Below, piece by piece: positions 60,118 to 64,000 of a DNA stretch of 64,000 nucleotides. The notes under the pieces are model-generated. The model had not been told where the DNA came from. It saw only the letters and a list, made by a program, of their open reading frames with translations, and ran no database searches. Every line of letters begins with the position of its first letter. The first letter of the stretch is position 1. The position numbers were made by a program, and so were the translations under genes. This DNA comes from Annulohypoxylon bovei var. microspora (lineage: Eukaryota > Ascomycota > Sordariomycetes > Xylariales > Hypoxylaceae), in NCBI GenBank assembly GCA_022836615.1, contig MU405221.1, positions 1-64,000 on the forward strand, given 5' to 3'.

Positions 60118-60822
60118 CTAGCTATTCAACACCGATCCCTTCAACCATCTTTCCAGCTCTCCCGTCCAACCCAACTTCTCATCACCAAGCGCAAGCCCCG
60201 CCCCATGCGGGCCGTCTGGCAGGATCAGCATCTCGAACGGCCGTTTGTGCTTAGCCATAGCGGCGGCATAGCTCAACGAATTCTGCACGGATACCACGTC
60301 GTCATTTGCGGTGTGGAACAAGAACGTCGGCGGTGTACTCTCATTTACCCGCTTCTCGGCGCACACACTACTCTCATCACGGCCACCCCTCCCTACCGCA
60401 TCACCGAGCAGGTTCCGCCGCGAGCCATTGTGCGTGATCCCCTCTGCCATACTAATCACAGGGTACGCCAAGATCGCGAACTTCACTTCTGGGGTCGTGA
60501 TGGCTATCATCGCTGCCAGATGCCCGCCCGCGCTGAAGCCCCATACCCCGAGCTTGTCAACGCGGCCCGAGTCAAGGACCCGGCCTATTGCTTCACCCGT
60601 TCTCAAATAGGGCTCAGACATGAGGGGGACGTGGTCTGAATTGTTGGTGACTGGGTAAGAGAAGACCCAGGCGTCTATCCCGCGGGCGTTGAGCCAGTGT
60701 GCCGGCTCTACGCCCTCGTTTTCTAGAGATATAAACTCATAGCCGCCTCCCGGGAGCACGAGGACGCCCGTACGGTTCGGGCGGGGTGCGGGGTAGAAGT
60801 CAAGCTTGAACTCGTAGACCAT
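60118..60822 (-). CDS. Small alpha/beta hydrolase (acetyl-esterase/lipase-like)
   Basis: A single exon of 234 residues. Motifs of the BD-FAE/acetyl-esterase type: oxyanion segment VLVLPGGGYEF (residues 20-30), nucleophile elbow GVWGFSAGGHLAAM (Ser97), acid FLFHTANDDVVSVQNS (Asp174 or Asp175) and base LPDGPHGAGLALG (His206). The full triad is present, so the enzyme is probably active as an esterase on small acyl esters. No signal peptide is seen, suggesting an intracellular enzyme. The length is normal for the family, and the start Met is followed directly by the first strand. The neighbouring 3 kb upstream contains no gene. Confidence 0.9.
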   Translation of the reverse strand: MVYEFKLDFYPAPRPNRTGVLVLPGGGYEFISLENEGVEPAHWLNARGIDAWVFSYPVTNNSDHVPLMSEPYLRTGEAIGRVLDSGRVDKLGVWGFSAGGHLAAMIAITTPEVKFAILAYPVISMAEGITHNGSRRNLLGDAVGRGGRDESSVCAEKRVNESTPPTFLFHTANDDVVSVQNSLSYAAAMAKHKRPFEMLILPDGPHGAGLALGDEKLGWTGELERWLKGSVLNS

Positions 60823-63779
60823 GGTGATTCATGAAATGGGTTGGAAGGATCAATTTTCTAAAAGACTCAGACCGCGAAGGGAATATGAGGCTTGCTGGCG
60901 AGTAGTAGGAATTTTTATAGTTGTTTCGTGTTGAAGAGGCTTTGAACGACTGTGCATGAGTTTTCTATTATAAAGTTAGTAACATGTACCTACCTAACTA
61001 GGTACCTTCTAGGTTAGGAAGGTAATCGACGTCAGATTTACTGAGGACGTCCTAGTTTTAGTATAGAAGCACTTAAGGTAAAAGACGGGATGATAAAACT
61101 TAGGAGTGCTGCGTAGGCAATTGTAACTACGCATTGTATAAAAATGTAAATTTATTTTAACCGTAAAAGTTAATCGTGTATTGTTAGTATAAAAGGGGAA
61201 AGGTAATTCAAAATAACATTGAAGTTGGTCTTTTAGTAAAGTGGAACTCCTAGAGCTGCCGTTATTATTAATTTATCTACCTACTATACATGGGCTAAAC
61301 CTTGATTGGTAAAGACGAGAGATCTTATAGGGGTTACGTGTTTAGTTTGGGTACCTACCTAGCTATGGTGTCCTGATTACAAAGAACCTTATATTATCTA
61401 CATTTTTACACTTAACTACTAGGTATGGCACTTGTGTAAATATTTTTAAAGTTGTCCCTTTTTACAATATCAAGCTACAATACTTAAAAGCTAACATTAC
61501 TACCTAAGTTATAATTTTACGAAGTAATATCATGGTCGAACCCCTGAAATTCAACACCAGGCTTCTAAATCTTTAGATGCTTAATATTATTTTGACACGT
61601 TTTATCAGAGTTAGGTAATCATAGTTACCTATAGTATAAATATACTCTGGTGTAAAAGAATTCTTAGATTCATTATTTCGGTTTGAATACCGAATAGGGG
61701 TTCTAGTTTGAAGGTATAACTGGGTACCTAGGTAGTTATATGATTGTTCAGAACAATACTAGTATGGATTTATTTATCACGATTCGGACCTAACGTTAGG
61801 GATAAGTTGGTAACAACGTTGTTGCGTGAGGAGCTCTAATTATATCTGCTAAGGATCGCGGTATACTCATACAAGTCATTCTCGTTGTCTACCTAGGTAG
61901 GTACCTAGGTAGGTATACTGTCTTGAGACTAGCCTTCAATATACCTATCTACTCCTCCAAACTGGCCGAACTTTACATATGAATGCGCAGGATGTGTATC
62001 TTAAATTTCTAAAATTACTTACGCTATCCGAAGGACCCTTAAATATGAAGGAACATTGTGGAATATGCTATTTATGTTATTTTACTGGAAGTAATATTTT
62101 AACACTTCAAGCATGTACACTTGATAACTTACCTGCTAGGCACCTAGATGCTAGTTAATGAATTATAGTTGTACCTCTCGAGTACCTAGGTACTCATAGT
62201 TTAGTAGTTCGAAGGTCATGTCATCGGGTGCTGGTTTCGTCCAATGTGAAATTCTAGAAAATTCCTCTTGGGTTACCTTATGAACCTCCCGATGACTCAG
62301 CATGAATGTACGCCAGCAATGCCTGTGATGGATCCCCGGTGGTGCAATTTCTACCAAAACCCTCGATAAGTACAGCTCTTTGTACATCAATATCTAGGCA
62401 GGTACCAAGATAGGTGTCTAGAGATAATTAATACGTAAAGTAAAGCGTGAAAACTCTAGAGCTAGGTACATATAAAGGTGTACTTAGGTACTAAATCTCA
62501 AGAAAATAATACTGTAGAGCATCGTTACGATAGCAACGCTGTCTGGATGATTCATGATTTTCTATGTGATCCCAACATCTTCAGGTCTACGGTTGCTAGG
62601 GAAGCAGCTTCTGTACCTATTACCTTTGCTCAGCGTCCTCCATCCACTATAACGTCATCGCTCCTTACGCAATACACATGCACAATAGGGCATCACCCCT
62701 TTCGACGCGGTAGGAACGTCTATTTAACAAAACAGAGAAGCGGCGCGTGTCTCATGCAAACTTCCCTTCTTCACATCATTTTCCATTCACCAATCTTTCC
62801 TTCCCGTCCACACCATTGTCACTTCTACATCGAACCTTCCTTTCTACATCATCTTTTCGCGCACGTTCCTAGAATATTGATCGAGAGATCTTTCGTTATT
62901 ATCAATGATTCGACTACGTATTGTCATACGCATCCATCCACGTACCCTTCCTCACATCGCAGTTCATTTCGTCTTCCACGCACACCGTGAATTTCTCGTA
63001 CCGAATTTCATCTGACGAGTTGAAGCACGATAGAACCAGAGCACCCTTCATAACATCATCTCAGAAGCTTATTTACCTACGTGGATACCTTCTGCAAAGA
63101 ATTACCTTCTCTTGATCGAGTTGCCAAGTTCCTCTGGCAACGATCACGCCTAAATTTTCGGACGCGATAATACCTAGGTAAGCACAACGTTGTTTAATTC
63201 ACTACTAATCCCTAACCACGTCCATCATTAACCCCCTCCATCGCCGTTCCCAATCTTTTTCTTTCTTTCTCTTATTTGGAAGGAACATACTATACCTACG
63301 TCACGTAAAACCCGTAGTAGAGTTAAATCTAGAAGTCATCCTCTATCATCAACGTTCACATACCTCCCCACACCCGTCATCCTCAGCGCCGTTCATTACT
63401 TCTACCTTAGGTCATTAATCTTACTTTACTAGGTATTCTACTATTTTAGCAGCAGCACCCAGGTCTCATTCTCGAATCTGAGTTTATACCTCAACACCGG
63501 TCACGTTGAACGCAAGCTGAGGAGTTGATAACCCTATTAGTCGTCAGCGAGATTATCAACACCGTCGGTAAGTAAATTGACCCAAAGTTACCCATTGACA
63601 ATTCTCCTTTATGGCCTTTGACGCCACATTCGCGTGACATCGTCTTGAAATAGGCTTTGCCTAATTCCATAGACGATATCCTACATTCACATCTTAATTT
63701 CTCTTGTTCGGTTATGCAACTACTACTCTATATTATGCCTGCATGAATATCTCAAAGCTAATTAGTCATCACAGTGAAC
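60823..63779. other. 3-kb intergenic region with motif clusters and a long leader
   Basis: The left part (60,823-62,160) is AT-rich and has the highest local density of the ACCTAGGT motif, including a perfect double copy at 61,891-61,915. From about 62,600 to 63,500 the plus strand is pyrimidine-rich with many CATC/CTTCC words, which fits a promoter plus long 5' leader of the gene starting at 63,780. The 170-codon frame at 62,478 lies in this tract and has no family signature, so it was not accepted. Possible leader introns were not resolved. Confidence 0.5.
61891..61915. repeat. Double copy of the ACCTAGGTAGGT motif
   Basis: Two consecutive ACCTAGGTAGGT units, the clearest example of a motif that recurs through the noncoding parts of the window. 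Each unit contains the palindrome ACCTAGGT. Confidence 0.8.
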
Positions 63780-64000
63780 ATGGCGACGCAAAAGGAGACG
63801 CCGAAGCGTCAGAAGTGGCTAGATGTATATGATTCAGAGACGGGCAATTACATTCCCAATCTTCTGACAGATGACCAATCCCCAGTCGCAAAGTCTCCAG
63901 GTCAAGGTTCAGACCACACAGTCAAAAACGATACCGAACAGCCACAGACGAACGAACATGCATCATCCCCCATGTCAGAATCTGATCAAGACTACGTGGA
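63780..64000 (+). CDS. 5' end of an unidentified gene, cut by the window edge
   Basis: An ATG at 63,780 opens a frame that stays open to the right edge (at least 73 codons): MATQKETPKRQKWLDVYDSE, then GNYIPNLLTDD and a polar Ser/Gln/Pro-rich stretch. The preceding long pyrimidine-rich leader supports a true start. No domain is recognised in the visible part, which looks disordered. The protein family cannot be judged from this fragment. Confidence 0.6.
   Translation, partial: MATQKETPKRQKWLDVYDSETGNYIPNLLTDDQSPVAKSPGQGSDHTVKNDTEQPQTNEHASSPMSESDQDYV

Noticed and set aside
62478..62990. 170-codon plus-strand ORF
   Set aside because: Lies in the pyrimidine-rich leader of the gene at 63,780; His/Ser/Pro-rich random-looking product without motifs.
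1..64000. CRISPR arrays, bacterial operons or ribosome binding sites
   Set aside because: The window is eukaryotic, and no regular repeat-spacer pattern exists.

Overview
The window looks like a piece of a filamentous ascomycete (Pezizomycotina) nuclear genome. Most genes are split by short introns (about 45 to 130 nt) with GT...AG ends and CTAAC/CTGAC-type branch sites. Recognisable products are eukaryotic and fungal in type: SEC63, ARL2, a STE14-type methyltransferase, a ZRT3-type ZIP transporter, PEX8, a DUF4045/gelsolin-like protein, a fungal DUF2235 hydrolase and a GPI cell-wall protein. The first 10.9 kb are an extremely AT-rich, gene-free block that looks like DNA ruined by repeat-induced point mutation (RIP). 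I cannot name a genus.

Layout. 1-10,860: AT-rich block with one clear 120-bp tandem duplication, ending sharply. 10,861-16,462: transition zone with one four-exon multi-pass membrane protein gene on the minus strand (11,673-13,002), then 3.4 kb without a recognisable gene. 16,463-30,000: dense housekeeping stretch with the ZIP transporter (+), PEX8 (-), a small three-exon TMEM170-like gene (+) that no single long ORF reveals, STE14 (+), SEC63 (+) and a DENN/LCHN-type DUF4484 protein (-). 30,778-39,327: accessory-looking stretch with an oil-body-associated-protein-like gene (+), a decayed M28 aminopeptidase (-), a SnoaL-like protein (+), a carotenoid-oxygenase/lignostilbene-dioxygenase-like enzyme (+) and an APH-fold kinase-like protein (-). 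41,096-50,134: DUF2235 hydrolase, ARL2 and the DUF4045/gelsolin-like protein, all plus strand. 52,624-64,000: sparse, with a GPI-anchored Thr-rich protein (-), a coiled-coil protein with a degenerate J-like motif (-), a small alpha/beta hydrolase (-) and the 5' end of an unidentified gene running off the right edge.

How the genes relate. The housekeeping genes serve unrelated processes (vacuolar zinc, peroxisome import, CAAX methylation, ER translocation, tubulin folding). The one plausible functional unit is the tandem SnoaL-like and carotenoid-oxygenase-like pair at 34.8-38.1 kb, perhaps an aromatic/stilbene or apocarotenoid catabolic module; this is inference from adjacency and family only. 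The most unusual molecular feature is in the DUF2235 gene: the frame is restored only if a 52-nt intron with AT...AC ends (42,004-42,055) is removed. All exon joins were worked out by eye from reading frame, splice motifs and family conservation; no transcript evidence was available.
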